64,000 nucleotides of DNA, from NCBI GenBank assembly GCA_017849585.1, contig JAFIGT010000032.1, forward strand, positions 20,027-84,026, given 5' to 3'. The position numbers and the translations under genes were made by a program. The DNA comes from Verrucomicrobium sp. (GTDB taxonomy: Bacteria; Verrucomicrobiota; Verrucomicrobiia; Methylacidiphilales; UBA1321). Below are positions 44,057 through 53,593 of the stretch, piece after piece; position 1 is the stretch's first letter; each line of letters begins with the position of its first letter. Under the pieces are notes generated by a model. That model was not told the DNA's origin. It did not search any database and saw only the letters and a program-made list of their open reading frames with translations.

Positions 44057-44416
44057 ATGTCAGATCCTTATTACCAATGCCAGCGGTGCACGAATTGTTG
44101 TCGTTGGCCCGGAACGGTCGCCTTGGCGGAAGGGGAGGTTGAGCGCATCGCGGCGTTTTTGAAGCTCGAAGTGGATGACTTCATCAATCGCTATACCGAT
44201 CTGTTGCCGAATCGCAACGGACTGACCCTAATTTCCCGGCCCAATCACGAATGCATTTTTCTCGACGGACGAGACTGTGCTATTCAGGCGGTGAAGCCGT
44301 CGCAATGTTCCGGATTTCCGAATACGTGGAATTTTCCCGGCTGGCGCGAGGTATGCGAGGCCATTCCGGTGGAACGGCCCGCCTCGAACGGTGGCGGTTC
44401 TGCGGCGTCTCTGTAA
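44057..44416 (+). CDS. YkgJ-family Fe-S/zinc cysteine cluster protein
   Basis: This 119-residue protein has an N-terminal CxxCxxCC cluster (Cys8, Cys11, Cys14, Cys15 in YQCQRCTNCCRWPG) and later Cys residues in HECIFLDGRDCAIQAVKPSQ and QCSGFPNTWNF. This is the layout of the YkgJ/UPF0153 family (putative zinc- or iron-chelating proteins). The function is unknown. It lies 38 bases after xylB and 50 bases before nadB on the same strand. Confidence 0.88.
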   Translation: MSDPYYQCQRCTNCCRWPGTVALAEGEVERIAAFLKLEVDDFINRYTDLLPNRNGLTLISRPNHECIFLDGRDCAIQAVKPSQCSGFPNTWNFPGWREVCEAIPVERPASNGGGSAASL

Positions 44417-44466
44417 AAATTCTGTGGTAATCTGCGGAATCCCGGCCTTATTGTATTCCTTCACCC

Positions 44467-46059
44467 ATGCAGCGGTTTGATTACATCGTCATTGGCAGTG
44501 GCATCGCCGGGCTGATCTATGCCCATAAAATCGCGGAGCACGGCACCGTGGCGATCATCACCAAAAAGGGCCGCGCGGATTCCAATACCAATTACGCGCA
44601 AGGCGGCATCGCCTGCGTGATGTCCTCGGAGGATTCCTACGATCTCCATGTGCGCGACACGCTCGAAGCGGGCGCGGGACTGTGCAAGGAATCGATTGTC
44701 CGCCAGATCGTGCAGGAGGGACCCGAGCGCATCAAGGAATTGATCGCGTTGGGCATGAGCTTCACGGAGCGGACGAACGGCCAAAGTGGTGAACTCGATC
44801 TCGGCAAGGAGGGCGGTCATTCCAAGCGGCGCATCCTGCATGCGGGGGATATCACGGGTCGCGAAATTGAACGGGCGCTACTTGCTGCGACGGCGGAGCA
44901 TCCGCGTATCACCATTTTTGAAAATCACGTTGCAGTCGATCTCATCACCAAGGCGAAGCTCGGTTTCACCACGGAGAATCGCTGTCTCGGCGTTTACGTC
45001 CTGAACAAAGTTTCAAACGAGGTCGAAACTTTTGCCGCGTCGCACATCCTGCTGGCGAGTGGCGGTTGCGGTAAAACGTACCTCTACACCACGAATCCCG
45101 ATATTGCGACCGGCGACGGCGTGGCGATGGCTTACCGCGCCGGGGTGCCGGTGGCGAACATGGAGTTCATTCAGTTTCATCCGACGTGCCTGTTTCATCC
45201 CGAGGCGAAATCCTTTCTCATCAGCGAAGCCGTGCGCGGAGAGGGAGCGGTGCTGGTCAATGCCGAGGGCAAGCGATTCATGGATGGCTACCATCCGCTC
45301 AAGTCGCTCGCGCCGCGCGACATCGTGGCCCGCGCCATTGACTCGGAGATGAAGAAGACCGGTGCGAAGTGCGTTTACCTCGACATCACGCACCACAAGG
45401 AGGAATTCCTCCGCGAACGGTTCCCGAATATTTTCGAGACGTTGCTCAAACTCGGCGTCAACATGGCCACGCAGCGCATCCCCGTGGTCCCGGCGGCGCA
45501 TTATCAATGCGGCGGCGTGGTGACGGACATCGATGGCCGCACTGCCTTGCCCGGACTATGGGCTGTAGGCGAAGTGGCCTGCACCGGTCTGCACGGAGCG
45601 AACCGGCTGGCGAGCAATTCGTTGTTGGAGGCGCTCGTGATTGCGCACCGTGCGAGCCAGATGGTAACAAAGGAGCCGGTAAAACCGTGTCGTTTGAAGA
45701 TACCGGAGTGGGAGCGCGGTCTGGCGCATGATCCGGATGAATTGGTCGTGATTTATCACAACTGGCACGAAATTCGACAGATGATGTGGGATTACGTCGG
45801 CATCGTGCGCACGACAAAACGTCTGCGGCGAGCGGCGGCCCGCTTGCGGTTGCTGCACAGCGAGGTGCAGGATTTTTACTGGAACTACACACTCACGGCG
45901 GATTTAATCGAGTTGCGCAATCTCGTGCTCGTCGCGTCGATCATTGTTGACTCTGCGCTCGCGCGTCAGGAGAGCCGAGGGCTGCACTATACTCTTGATT
46001 ATCCGAGTCCGGATGAATTTCGCACGCCGATCGATACGATTTTAACGAACGTGGGTTAG
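44467..46059 (+). CDS. nadB: L-aspartate oxidase
   Basis: NadB oxidises L-aspartate to iminoaspartate, the first step of de novo NAD synthesis. The 530-residue flavoprotein starts with the FAD-binding YIVIGSGIAGLIYAHKIAEH. It carries NTNYAQGGIACVMSSEDSYD, the block FHPTCLFHPEAKSFLISEAV, ALPGLWAVGEVACTGLHGAN and LASNSLLEALV, all characteristic of NadB rather than succinate dehydrogenase. The C-terminal helical domain is complete. nadA and nadC are not in the window. Confidence 0.95.
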   Translation: MQRFDYIVIGSGIAGLIYAHKIAEHGTVAIITKKGRADSNTNYAQGGIACVMSSEDSYDLHVRDTLEAGAGLCKESIVRQIVQEGPERIKELIALGMSFTERTNGQSGELDLGKEGGHSKRRILHAGDITGREIERALLAATAEHPRITIFENHVAVDLITKAKLGFTTENRCLGVYVLNKVSNEVETFAASHILLASGGCGKTYLYTTNPDIATGDGVAMAYRAGVPVANMEFIQFHPTCLFHPEAKSFLISEAVRGEGAVLVNAEGKRFMDGYHPLKSLAPRDIVARAIDSEMKKTGAKCVYLDITHHKEEFLRERFPNIFETLLKLGVNMATQRIPVVPAAHYQCGGVVTDIDGRTALPGLWAVGEVACTGLHGANRLASNSLLEALVIAHRASQMVTKEPVKPCRLKIPEWERGLAHDPDELVVIYHNWHEIRQMMWDYVGIVRTTKRLRRAAARLRLLHSEVQDFYWNYTLTADLIELRNLVLVASIIVDSALARQESRGLHYTLDYPSPDEFRTPIDTILTNVG

Positions 46060-46103
46060 GTCTCTGTTCCCTTGATGATTAGTGAGACGGTGTAAATTTT
46101 TAG

Positions 46104-46115
46104 TTAATATATTAA
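46104..46115. promoter_or_regulatory. AT-only 12-bp palindrome before the truncated LacI gene
   Basis: TTAATATATTAA is a perfect palindrome ending directly before the ATG at 46116. It could be an autoregulatory operator, but AT-only palindromes also occur by chance in promoters. Confidence 0.25.
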
Positions 46116-46530
46116 ATGAAAGCTTGGTCTCGATGTAATCTGAAGGATGTGGGACATCGCGCTGGAGTCACGGCAGCCACGGCATCCTTGGCCTTGCTGG
46201 GGGGGGCGCGGATTCCGCCCGTCACGCGTAGAAAAGTGCAGCGGGCCGCCAAGGCGCTGGGATATCTTCCCGATCCAGTATTGTCGGCATTGATTGCACG
46301 TCGCGATGAAGGGCGCGTGCTGCGGGTGTATGCGAATCTCGCCGCGCTCGTGGATGATCGCTGGTTCGAGGCGGGCGGAAAGCCACGCTGGATGGAAATT
46401 TGTCTCGCAGCGATGCAGCGTGCCTGCACACAACTCGGATATCATCTGGAGGTGATCCACATTCAGCGCGACTTGGCTCCCAGTTCTCATCCGGATCGGA
46501 TTTTGCAGGCGCGGGGCATTCGACATTGCT
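46116..46530 (+). pseudogene. Truncated LacI-family regulator
   Basis: The N-terminus is a LacI-type helix-turn-helix (LKDVGHRAGVTAATASLALL) followed by the hinge (KALGYLPDPVLSALIARRDE) and the first strand of the sensor domain. Around codon 135 (near HPDRILQARGIR, about 46520-46530) the homology stops. The frame then runs into antisense of a GH16-like gene and ends at 46610. About 200 residues of sensor domain are missing, so the gene cannot make a working ligand-responsive repressor. The junction is not flanked by a visible insertion sequence. Confidence 0.75.
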
Positions 46531-47758
46531 GGGTGACCAGTGACTTTTCTTGTCCCAATAATTGGGGCCGGTCACATTCCATTTTTTCAGATCGACGGTC
46601 GTACCGCTGAAGTCGTCATTGAAGGTCTGCACCCAATCGCCTTCGACCGGCGGACGCTGGCCCAGCCATTCCGGCAACATGGCCGGGAACGGCGCGCGGG
46701 CCAGAATCGATTCTACAACCAGCGAGACAGGCCTTTCAGCGGCCTGCACCGAAATGGTGACACCCGAGACGGCATCGTTAGTGAGGTGATTGCCGCAGGT
46801 CTTGTCGCCGTTCCAGATGCGGGCGCTGATGTAGGGAATTACAACCTCCTGCGTGGCGCCGGGCGGAATTGGGCGGAGACGATATGATCCGTCGCGCCGG
46901 TGCGACTTTCGGCGTGAAAGCCGGGCGTCACGGGCTTGTCGCTGTTATTCCGCACGCTTAACACCAGGCTCAGGCTGTCGCGCAAATCCCAACATCCGAT
47001 CTCGGGCCGAAAAGTCACGGACGCTTCGGTGCTCGATTTCGGAAAGGTCAATTTCAGCGCGGGTGCGGGAGTCGAGAGAAACTCCGCGAGTGCGCCGCCG
47101 CGCCGATCCAGTTGTTTCGTCGAGTCAATCGTCACCCCATCGCCGAGGAGGATGCCACCTCTCGGCTTGATGCGAATCGAGCGGCGATCGACGGCCGGTT
47201 TTTCGCCCGTTGTTCCGGAGGCGAGGAGCGATTCGATGCGGATCGTTTGCGGTTTGTCGGAGGCACCCGTGAAGAGCAGGAGTTGGACGATGGCATCGGG
47301 CTTGAGTGGCGCCGGTTTGCCGTAGGAATAACCGAAGTAGACTTTGACGACTCCCGATGCGCCCGGCTTGAGATGAATTGATTCGGCGTTGGTCGCGCGG
47401 TTCGGCCAGACACCGTCATTATCGAGCCGGAGCGAGACCGTCGTAACAACATCCCCTGTATTGACCACCGTCGCTTCTACATGGCCGTATGCCGAGAGAT
47501 CCCACGCGGAGCCCGTTTCGGGTTTGAGCGTCACGCCGGGATATTTTTTCGTGCCCGGAAGAATGCTCATCCGCCACGCGGGCAGGACCGCAGTATTGTC
47601 GCGCGTCACGGTGATCTGCGCGGAATTGGCACGAACCGTTTTTCCGCGCCTTCGGTGATGGGAGTATTCAGTGCAAGCGACGCGGGCGATTCTGCGTGGA
47701 GGGAAGCCAGCGCGAGAAATCCGAGCAAGGTGAGGGACGCCGCGCGACGGATCTTCAT
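46525..47758 (-). pseudogene. Decayed secreted GH16-like glycoside hydrolase gene
   Basis: A signal peptide (MKIRRAASLTLLGFLALASL, start at 47758) leads into a frame that breaks at the T5 run 47639-47643; one extra base would restore continuity. The next frame carries Ig-like beta domains to a TAA at 46839, but homology moves to a third frame near 46870, again a loss of one base modulo three. That frame continues VVIPYISARIWNGDK and reaches WVQTFNDDFSGTTVDLKKWN, the typical N-terminus of a GH16 domain. It then stops at the junction with the LacI remnant near 46525, before any catalytic residues. The gene is therefore dead in two ways. It lies 45 bases downstream of the AraC gene, its likely former regulator. 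Confidence 0.75.
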
Positions 47759-47802
47759 GGTCCAGATGTAGCGAGCCGTGAAGTACGGTGCGAGAGAGAA
47801 AA

Positions 47803-48732
47803 TCAGGTGCCATGCCGGGCGTCTCCGTAATCGAAGAAGCGTTTTGGGTGCGACGGATCTCGCGGCTTGCGCCGGTAGTGCAGCGGGCTTTGACCGACGA
47901 GACGTTTGAACCACATCACGAAATGTGCGTCGGATCGGAAGCCGGTTCGATGGGCGATTTCCTTGACCGACAAGGTGCTGCTGGTTTCCAGATTAATCTT
48001 CGCTGCTTCCAATCGTCTCCGTTCCCAATACTTGCGTGTGGTTAGGCCGAATTCCCCCACGAAGATGCGGTCCAGATGGGTCAGGCTCAGCCCCCCGGTT
48101 TCCGATGCCAGCCAGTCGTGCGGAAACCCGCGATCCACGGGCGCTTCATTCAGGCAGCGAACTGCCCGCATGGCGCGATCATCGCCGGAGTGCAGACGGG
48201 TCAGGCTCGCGCCGTGCGTGACGCGCACTTGAAACCACAGTTGTAGCCAGTTGAGGAACAAACCTTGCAGCCGCAAGAAGAGCGGGTAATGGCCGAGCTG
48301 CGTCGCGAGCCGGATATCGGCACGCGGCAGGTGGCGGCGGACGAGGCGTTCCATTTTAATCGCCGCGCGTTCCAGTTCAGGATGATCGACTCCCTTCACG
48401 ACCAGCCCGGCCTTGGTGGCAAAAAGATTTTCGCCCGAGGGCCACTGGCAGAGAAAGTAGACGGAGAGAATACTGATGTCGTGGGAGAAATCCTGGCGAG
48501 CGGCCTCGCGCGGCAACATCAGCCACATGCCGGGAGTCGCTGTGTAGGAGCCCGAGTCGGAAGTGATCTTTACCTGGCCGCGACGCACATACCAGGCCCA
48601 ATGTCCTTCGGTACGATCCCACGTCACATGCCGGACATCTTCGGGTACCGGGTGATCGTAGATCCAGACCAGCTCGGTCCGCAGATAGGACCATTCATGG
48701 AAAGAAAGGATCGGAAGCTTAGGTTGGACCAT
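47803..48732 (-). CDS. AraC-family transcriptional regulator
   Basis: The 309-residue protein has an N-terminal cupin-like sensor (HWAWYVRRGQVKITSDSGSY, then ATPGMWLMLPREAARQDF). The C-terminal AraC DNA-binding domain (about 205-295) includes SLTHLDRIFVGEFGLTTRKY and SVKEIAHRTGFRSDAHFVMW. It is divergent from the PEP-CTERM/GH42 cluster and upstream, in the same direction, of the decayed GH16-like gene. It may have controlled both. The frame is intact although its co-directional neighbour has decayed. Confidence 0.9.
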   Translation of the reverse strand: MVQPKLPILSFHEWSYLRTELVWIYDHPVPEDVRHVTWDRTEGHWAWYVRRGQVKITSDSGSYTATPGMWLMLPREAARQDFSHDISILSVYFLCQWPSGENLFATKAGLVVKGVDHPELERAAIKMERLVRRHLPRADIRLATQLGHYPLFLRLQGLFLNWLQLWFQVRVTHGASLTRLHSGDDRAMRAVRCLNEAPVDRGFPHDWLASETGGLSLTHLDRIFVGEFGLTTRKYWERRRLEAAKINLETSSTLSVKEIAHRTGFRSDAHFVMWFKRLVGQSPLHYRRKPRDPSHPKRFFDYGDARHGT

Positions 48733-48810
48733 AATGTTAATAATATTGAATGAAAGAGTTAATTTTACAATGGATTACTTTTGCGACCAAATCCACCCAA
48801 GCTTATGCTT

Positions 48811-48820
48811 TGGTTAACCA
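48811..48820. promoter_or_regulatory. 10-bp palindrome in the AraC/PEP-CTERM divergent region
   Basis: TGGTTAACCA is a perfect palindrome in the 151-base space between the AraC gene and the PEP-CTERM gene. The half TAACCA recurs at 48874-48879. It is a possible regulator-binding site with little support. Confidence 0.25.
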
Positions 48821-48883
48821 TTCAACCTCCTGACGGTGCGGTCCATCGGCTGCCCTGGCAGAGGCATCGGAGCTAACCAAAAC

Positions 48884-49714
48884 ATGAAACAACAATCCTT
48901 AGGCCGGGCGATTCTTCTCGCAGCTATTGGTATCCTGAGTTCCGGGCTGGTCGCATCGGCCCAGGTCATTGACAACGGGACGTTCGAAAATTGGGGAACC
49001 CTGACCGGTTCGCCGCCTGCAGGTGTACCGAGCAACTGGTCGTTCACTGGTACGGTGAGTCCGGTGCAGACGGCGGGGCTGGTCTCCGGTTCCAACTATG
49101 CGGCGTTGATTCAGCCGGGCGGGCAGATCTACCAGACGATCAGTCCGAATCCGACCAGTTTTAAACTGGATATGACCTTTGCCGCAACGAACCCCGGTTT
49201 GACGTCGAGTCGCAGTTTCAATATCACCATCGGGGAGCCTGGTGCCAATCCATCGCTCAATTTCCGGATGGTGGCCGGCAGTGTGGCGGGAATGTTGACC
49301 TTGCAGGTGCACAATGGTTCGGCTTGGTCGACTCTCGCGGCGAATGCGTTTCAGTCCTCGGTCTACGATAGCGCGAGCAATACCTTCACGACGTTGAATG
49401 CCTACGACCTGAGCCTTGAACTCAATTACGGAACGACCTCCAGCTATTCGCTCAGCTACGGCTTGCATGGCGGGACGATGACGGTGCTTTCGAATCTGAC
49501 CACCTTCACGGCCGCCAATGCCAATGGGATGAGTACGATCGGCATTGTTGGATCGAGTTCTGCGTCTCCATTCGCGGTGGATAATCTCACCCTGACGGTC
49601 ATCCCCGAGCCGGGTCGCACGGCGTATTTGATGTGGGGCGGGGCGGTATTAATGTCGATAGCTTACTGGGGGCGTCGGACCTCAGCCGCCCGCGTGGTGT
49701 CGACTCGTTTGTAA
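48884..49714 (+). CDS. PEP-CTERM-anchored secreted protein
   Basis: This 276-residue exported protein has a signal peptide (about 1-27, LLAAIGILSSGLVASAQ) and a beta-rich Ser/Thr/Asn-rich body beginning VIDNGTFENWGTLTGSPPAG, like a family of carbohydrate-binding-type jelly rolls. The C-terminal sorting signal is VIPEPGRTAYLMWGG, then a hydrophobic helix and a basic tail (RRTSAAR). PEP-CTERM proteins are processed by exosortase and are usually linked to exopolysaccharide; no exosortase gene is in the window. The ATG at 48884 starts the signal peptide; an earlier in-frame ATG at 48836 is less likely. Confidence 0.82.
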   Translation: MKQQSLGRAILLAAIGILSSGLVASAQVIDNGTFENWGTLTGSPPAGVPSNWSFTGTVSPVQTAGLVSGSNYAALIQPGGQIYQTISPNPTSFKLDMTFAATNPGLTSSRSFNITIGEPGANPSLNFRMVAGSVAGMLTLQVHNGSAWSTLAANAFQSSVYDSASNTFTTLNAYDLSLELNYGTTSSYSLSYGLHGGTMTVLSNLTTFTAANANGMSTIGIVGSSSASPFAVDNLTLTVIPEPGRTAYLMWGGAVLMSIAYWGRRTSAARVVSTRL

Positions 49715-49742
49715 ATGGCGCCGGTCGTGTAGAATTGAACTT

Positions 49743-52700
49743 ATGACGTATCGCGTGTTTGCCTGTACGGCCATTCTCTATTTTGGCGCGGCTTCGGCTG
49801 GCTGGGCCCAGAGCAGGCCCGAAGCGTTGGACTCCGTAACGGCACAGACGTTGTGCCTCAGCGAAGAGGGAAAAACCTTGGAGGGCTACTTCCCGATGGG
49901 TTTTGTAATGGGGGCGGCGGATTTTCCGCTCGACGCAGGCTTTAGCCTCCGCGACGAGACGTTTCGCTGGCCGCCATTCATCCATGGCACGCCATTTCCG
50001 ACTACGATTGATGCGACCGATTCGCATGGCTTCCGATACTTCAGTCGGGTACGTGGCGCGGAGGTTCTGGGTGGTTCGCTGGCCCGGGCCGCGAAGGAAG
50101 GCAAGCTCTCGATCAAGACACAGAATTACGGCTGGCTGCCGTCGGCTCTGGATGTGAATGGCAAAACCTATCCGCGCGGACTGGTGGACATCTTTAATGC
50201 CGCGACGGAAAAATATCTGCTCGATTACGCCGAGGCCAATATCAAGGCCTACGGAGCTGACTCGGCTCATGCCAAGGCCGTTGTCTTGTGGGGATTGGAC
50301 AATGAATGGGAAGGCGCACCGAATTACGGCACAGATGCTCGGGCGGATTTCGCGCCCTGGCTGCATCGGGCGTATGGGACGGTGGGGGCGCTGAATGCGG
50401 CGTGGGGCACAAAGTATGAATCGTTCGACGCGGCGGCACAGGGAAAGCTTCCATCTGCGCAGGACTATGCCGCGCAACCGGCAGCGTTTCTGGACTGGTG
50501 GAATTTCCAGACGGAGACCTTCACGACGGTGCTGAGCCGGATTGCCAAGGTGATTCACGAAACGGATCCACAACATCGCGGCGTAGCGCACAAGTCGACG
50601 CAGCAAACCATCGAGATGCCTGGAGCGAACCGGGAGCGGACGTTCGATCACGCGGAGTTCGCGGACCGGATGCGCCCCTACTCCGGCGGTTATTACGGAA
50701 TGGATATCTACGGCAGCGGCGACCGGCAGACGTACGAAGCGAACTTTATCTATAACTGCATTCGGCCAGCGGATCGCTCGGCGGGCTACGGCACGTTTCT
50801 CTGCGAGACGAATAATCACGGCGGCCCCGGTCACCAGTTCGCGAGCACGTTTTGGCGCTTACTGGGGAACGGTTTCAAGGCGGTCGATTTCTTCACGCCC
50901 GGTTTTGCCGGGGCGAAAGGCGATTGGGCGTCGTTTGGTTTTCTCGATGCGAGCACGGGCAAGCTCCGCGACAAGGCGTTCTACGCCGCGCGCTGGACGA
51001 GTATGATTCATCGCACGGAGCGATTCTGGACGGAATCGGCTCCGGCGGAAAAAATGCCGCGCCTGGCGATGGTGCTCCCGCGCCGCGACATTCTGCTTTC
51101 GGAACCATCGGGCCGCGACCGCAAGAAGGGCAAGTGGTCCTACCCGGAGAATCACCGCTGGATGATCTTCCGCTGGCTGCGCGAGCAGGGTTACTGGGTC
51201 GATGTGATTCCGTATTCGAAACTGCAGCCGTCCTATCTGGCGGCTTATCAGGGACTCCTCCTGATCGGGGCGGAACATCTCACGGCGGGCGAATGCGAAA
51301 CGATTCGCGCGTATGTGAATGGCGGCGGTGTCTTAGTCGCGGATGAACGACCCGGCTATTACGACGAACATCATCGCGTGGTAAATCGAATGGAGTCGCT
51401 GCTCGGGGTGAAATTTAAAGAGGCGGCGCGCGGTCCGCTGAAAGTAAAAACAAGTGACGGGGTATTCACTGGGGCGGGCCGGGTGGAAGTCGATCCCGTC
51501 ACCGCGAAACCCCTCCTTCATACCACGGACGGAAAACCGGCGGCGCTCGTGCAGACGCAAGGCAAAGGAACGGTGCTCTCGCTTCCTTTCAAACTCGGTT
51601 CGTTGATCTCGCAAGCCGCGACAACGGAATGCGTGAACATTCTCATCGACGGCCCCACCGCGGACAGCGAGGAATATCTTCCCACTGCCACGGAGATGAA
51701 TCTCGGTGCATGGCTCGGCGAGTTGCTCGGCCAGGTGAATCTCAAGCGGGCGTATCAATTCCCCGGCACGGCCAAGGAAGTCTCCGGCAAGATTCGCGTG
51801 GAGCAACCGATGATCGACCGGCGCGGCAATGTCGCCGTGGTGATTTCCAACCGCGCTCTGAGTTTGACGCAGGAGATGATTCCGGCCTGCACGCTCGAAG
51901 TCACCCTGCCGGGCGGGCCATGGACCTTCGGCTTTTGGGCTCCGGCGGAGCACGATGGCTTGGAGCCGGTGAAAGTGGAACTGGTGGCCGATCAACGGTA
52001 TCGTCTCTCGCTTCCAGCCATGCCATCGGCGGGCGTACTCTATCTCATGCCCGATCATGCGCCGCTGCTGGGCATCGCGCGATTGGGCGGAGCGAACGAG
52101 CCGCGTGCGGTGGACAAGGAGACCTTGCAGGTGAAAGCCGGAGTGCCCTTCAAGGTTTCCGTTCGGCTCGCGAATACAACAGCGGGTGAGTTGACGCCGG
52201 GAACGTTGCGTTTGATAACTCGCGCGGGATGGACGGTGACTCCGGCGAGCCAGCCGACTGGTGCCGTGGCGCGCGGCCAATTCAAGGATTACGAATTTGA
52301 AGTGACACCCGACCCGGATGACATGCGGTTGACGCCCGATCGTCTCTCGCCCATCGTGGCGCGGTGGAATGATGGCAAGAGTGACGCGGCGATTATCAGT
52401 GCGATCGTGGAAGCGGTTCCGGCCCCGGAGAAAACGCGGCGTTTGCTCAGCGATAATGCGAGCTTCCCCGCCAGCTATCCGTATCAACTGAAGACGGGCG
52501 CGCAGTATCTGTACCTTGCTCCGATTGCAGCCCAGATTGCGGACCCCGAACGCGACGGCTTCGGCAAAACTTCGGGCCGGTCGTTGCTGAATGGTTTCGC
52601 CAGTTTTACCGGCACGCGCGACAGCCAACCGTTCTGGAATAACCGCGGCTGCCACGCGCAATATAAGAGCGCGGCCGTTGAGATCGTGTTTGATTTGCAG

Positions 52701-52946
52701 GCCAGCCACGAGCTTTCGGATCTGGTGGTCGTAGCGGGCCCCGGTGAGAACAAACCGGTCCGCGTAACGGCGGCGACGAGCGTGGATGGCAAGACGTATG
52801 CATCTGCCGGGGAGATGGCCCCCGCGAGACCCCGCCATGAAATGACGTTGAAGTTGAACCATCCCAACGCGCGCTTTGTGCGCGTGAAGGTCGAGTGGTC
52901 GCAGCCCGGAGGAACGCTCGACGAAGTGGAGATCTGGGGGAGATAA
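49743..52946 (+). CDS. Large secreted GH42-like beta-galactosidase-type glycoside hydrolase
   Basis: This 1067-residue protein has a signal peptide (1-22, ending SAGWAQ). The TIM barrel of the GH42 type has Glu188 in LWGLDNEWEG as likely acid/base and Glu355 in GTFLCETNNHGG as likely nucleophile. A trimerisation-like Rossmann domain follows (about 430-560, LLLIGAEHLTAGECETIRAY), then beta domains including an alpha-galactosidase NEW3-like segment near 790-870. The C-terminal discoidin-like fold ends SQPGGTLDEVEIWGR. Export and the C-terminal binding domain suggest action on a polymer or host glycan outside the cytoplasm. The exact substrate is not readable. The gene lies 28 bases after the PEP-CTERM gene. 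Confidence 0.85.
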   Translation: MTYRVFACTAILYFGAASAGWAQSRPEALDSVTAQTLCLSEEGKTLEGYFPMGFVMGAADFPLDAGFSLRDETFRWPPFIHGTPFPTTIDATDSHGFRYFSRVRGAEVLGGSLARAAKEGKLSIKTQNYGWLPSALDVNGKTYPRGLVDIFNAATEKYLLDYAEANIKAYGADSAHAKAVVLWGLDNEWEGAPNYGTDARADFAPWLHRAYGTVGALNAAWGTKYESFDAAAQGKLPSAQDYAAQPAAFLDWWNFQTETFTTVLSRIAKVIHETDPQHRGVAHKSTQQTIEMPGANRERTFDHAEFADRMRPYSGGYYGMDIYGSGDRQTYEANFIYNCIRPADRSAGYGTFLCETNNHGGPGHQFASTFWRLLGNGFKAVDFFTPGFAGAKGDWASFGFLDASTGKLRDKAFYAARWTSMIHRTERFWTESAPAEKMPRLAMVLPRRDILLSEPSGRDRKKGKWSYPENHRWMIFRWLREQGYWVDVIPYSKLQPSYLAAYQGLLLIGAEHLTAGECETIRAYVNGGGVLVADERPGYYDEHHRVVNRMESLLGVKFKEAARGPLKVKTSDGVFTGAGRVEVDPVTAKPLLHTTDGKPAALVQTQGKGTVLSLPFKLGSLISQAATTECVNILIDGPTADSEEYLPTATEMNLGAWLGELLGQVNLKRAYQFPGTAKEVSGKIRVEQPMIDRRGNVAVVISNRALSLTQEMIPACTLEVTLPGGPWTFGFWAPAEHDGLEPVKVELVADQRYRLSLPAMPSAGVLYLMPDHAPLLGIARLGGANEPRAVDKETLQVKAGVPFKVSVRLANTTAGELTPGTLRLITRAGWTVTPASQPTGAVARGQFKDYEFEVTPDPDDMRLTPDRLSPIVARWNDGKSDAAIISAIVEAVPAPEKTRRLLSDNASFPASYPYQLKTGAQYLYLAPIAAQIADPERDGFGKTSGRSLLNGFASFTGTRDSQPFWNNRGCHAQYKSAAVEIVFDLQASHELSDLVVVAGPGENKPVRVTAATSVDGKTYASAGEMAPARPRHEMTLKLNHPNARFVRVKVEWSQPGGTLDEVEIWGR

Positions 52947-52955
52947 TCACCTGCC

Positions 52956-53585
52956 ATGAAACACACATCCCTTCACTCCCGATTCGCGCAACGCGGCTTC
53001 ACGTTGATCGAATTGCTGGTGGTAGTGGCCATCATTGCGCTGCTTGCGGGATTAATGTTTCCGGTGCTGACCCGTGGGATTCGTCAGGCGAAGATCAGTC
53101 AATCCCTGTCCAATCTGCGGCAAATCGGGATGGTGGCCCAGCAGTTCGCGAATGAGAACAACGGCGTTTATCCCAAGCTGCAGGAAACCATTGTTCCGGG
53201 CAATGACGGCACGTGGTTGAGCCAGTTATGGCCGCTGGCCTATCCCTCGAAAAACGGACTTCCCGGTTATGGCGAGAAGCTTCGCGGCACGATTTTCTAT
53301 ACGCCGATGATTGAGCCGACCCCAACCGCGCGTACCTTTGGCTGGAACGCGGTGTTGGAATCCGCCGGGAATTTTCCGAGTCGAAAGTACGGCCTGCTGC
53401 CGATTCCTTCGCAAACGGTTCTCGTCGCCGATACGAAAACCAGTTCGACGTTGTACCCGACCACCATCAATGCCCGCAACAATGGCGCGGCCAATGTGCT
53501 CTATGCAGATGGTCATGTTGGACAAGTGCTTTCGAATGATATTCCCACGGTCCAGTCGGTCCTGTTCTGGAATGGAAAACCTTAA
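52956..53585 (+). CDS. Pseudopilin-like protein with H-X9-DG-type C-terminus
   Basis: The 209-residue protein has a type IV prepilin cleavage/methylation site (RGFTLIELLVVVAIIALLAG, residues 14-33), so it is exported through a pilin-like or type II secretion pathway. Near the C-terminus is NNGAANVLYADGHVG, close to the H-X9-DG motif common in Planctomycetes, Verrucomicrobia and Lentisphaerae, where many such pseudopilins sit next to glycoside hydrolases. It starts 9 bases after the GH42-like gene and ends 8 bases before the FAD oxidoreductase gene, so all appear co-transcribed. Confidence 0.88.
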   Translation: MKHTSLHSRFAQRGFTLIELLVVVAIIALLAGLMFPVLTRGIRQAKISQSLSNLRQIGMVAQQFANENNGVYPKLQETIVPGNDGTWLSQLWPLAYPSKNGLPGYGEKLRGTIFYTPMIEPTPTARTFGWNAVLESAGNFPSRKYGLLPIPSQTVLVADTKTSSTLYPTTINARNNGAANVLYADGHVGQVLSNDIPTVQSVLFWNGKP

Positions 53586-53593
53586 ATGACGGA

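Noticed and set aside
51333..52862. Minus-strand open frame of 509 codons within the GH42-like gene
   Set aside because: Arg/His-rich shadow; the plus strand has a signal peptide, catalytic motifs and domain order.
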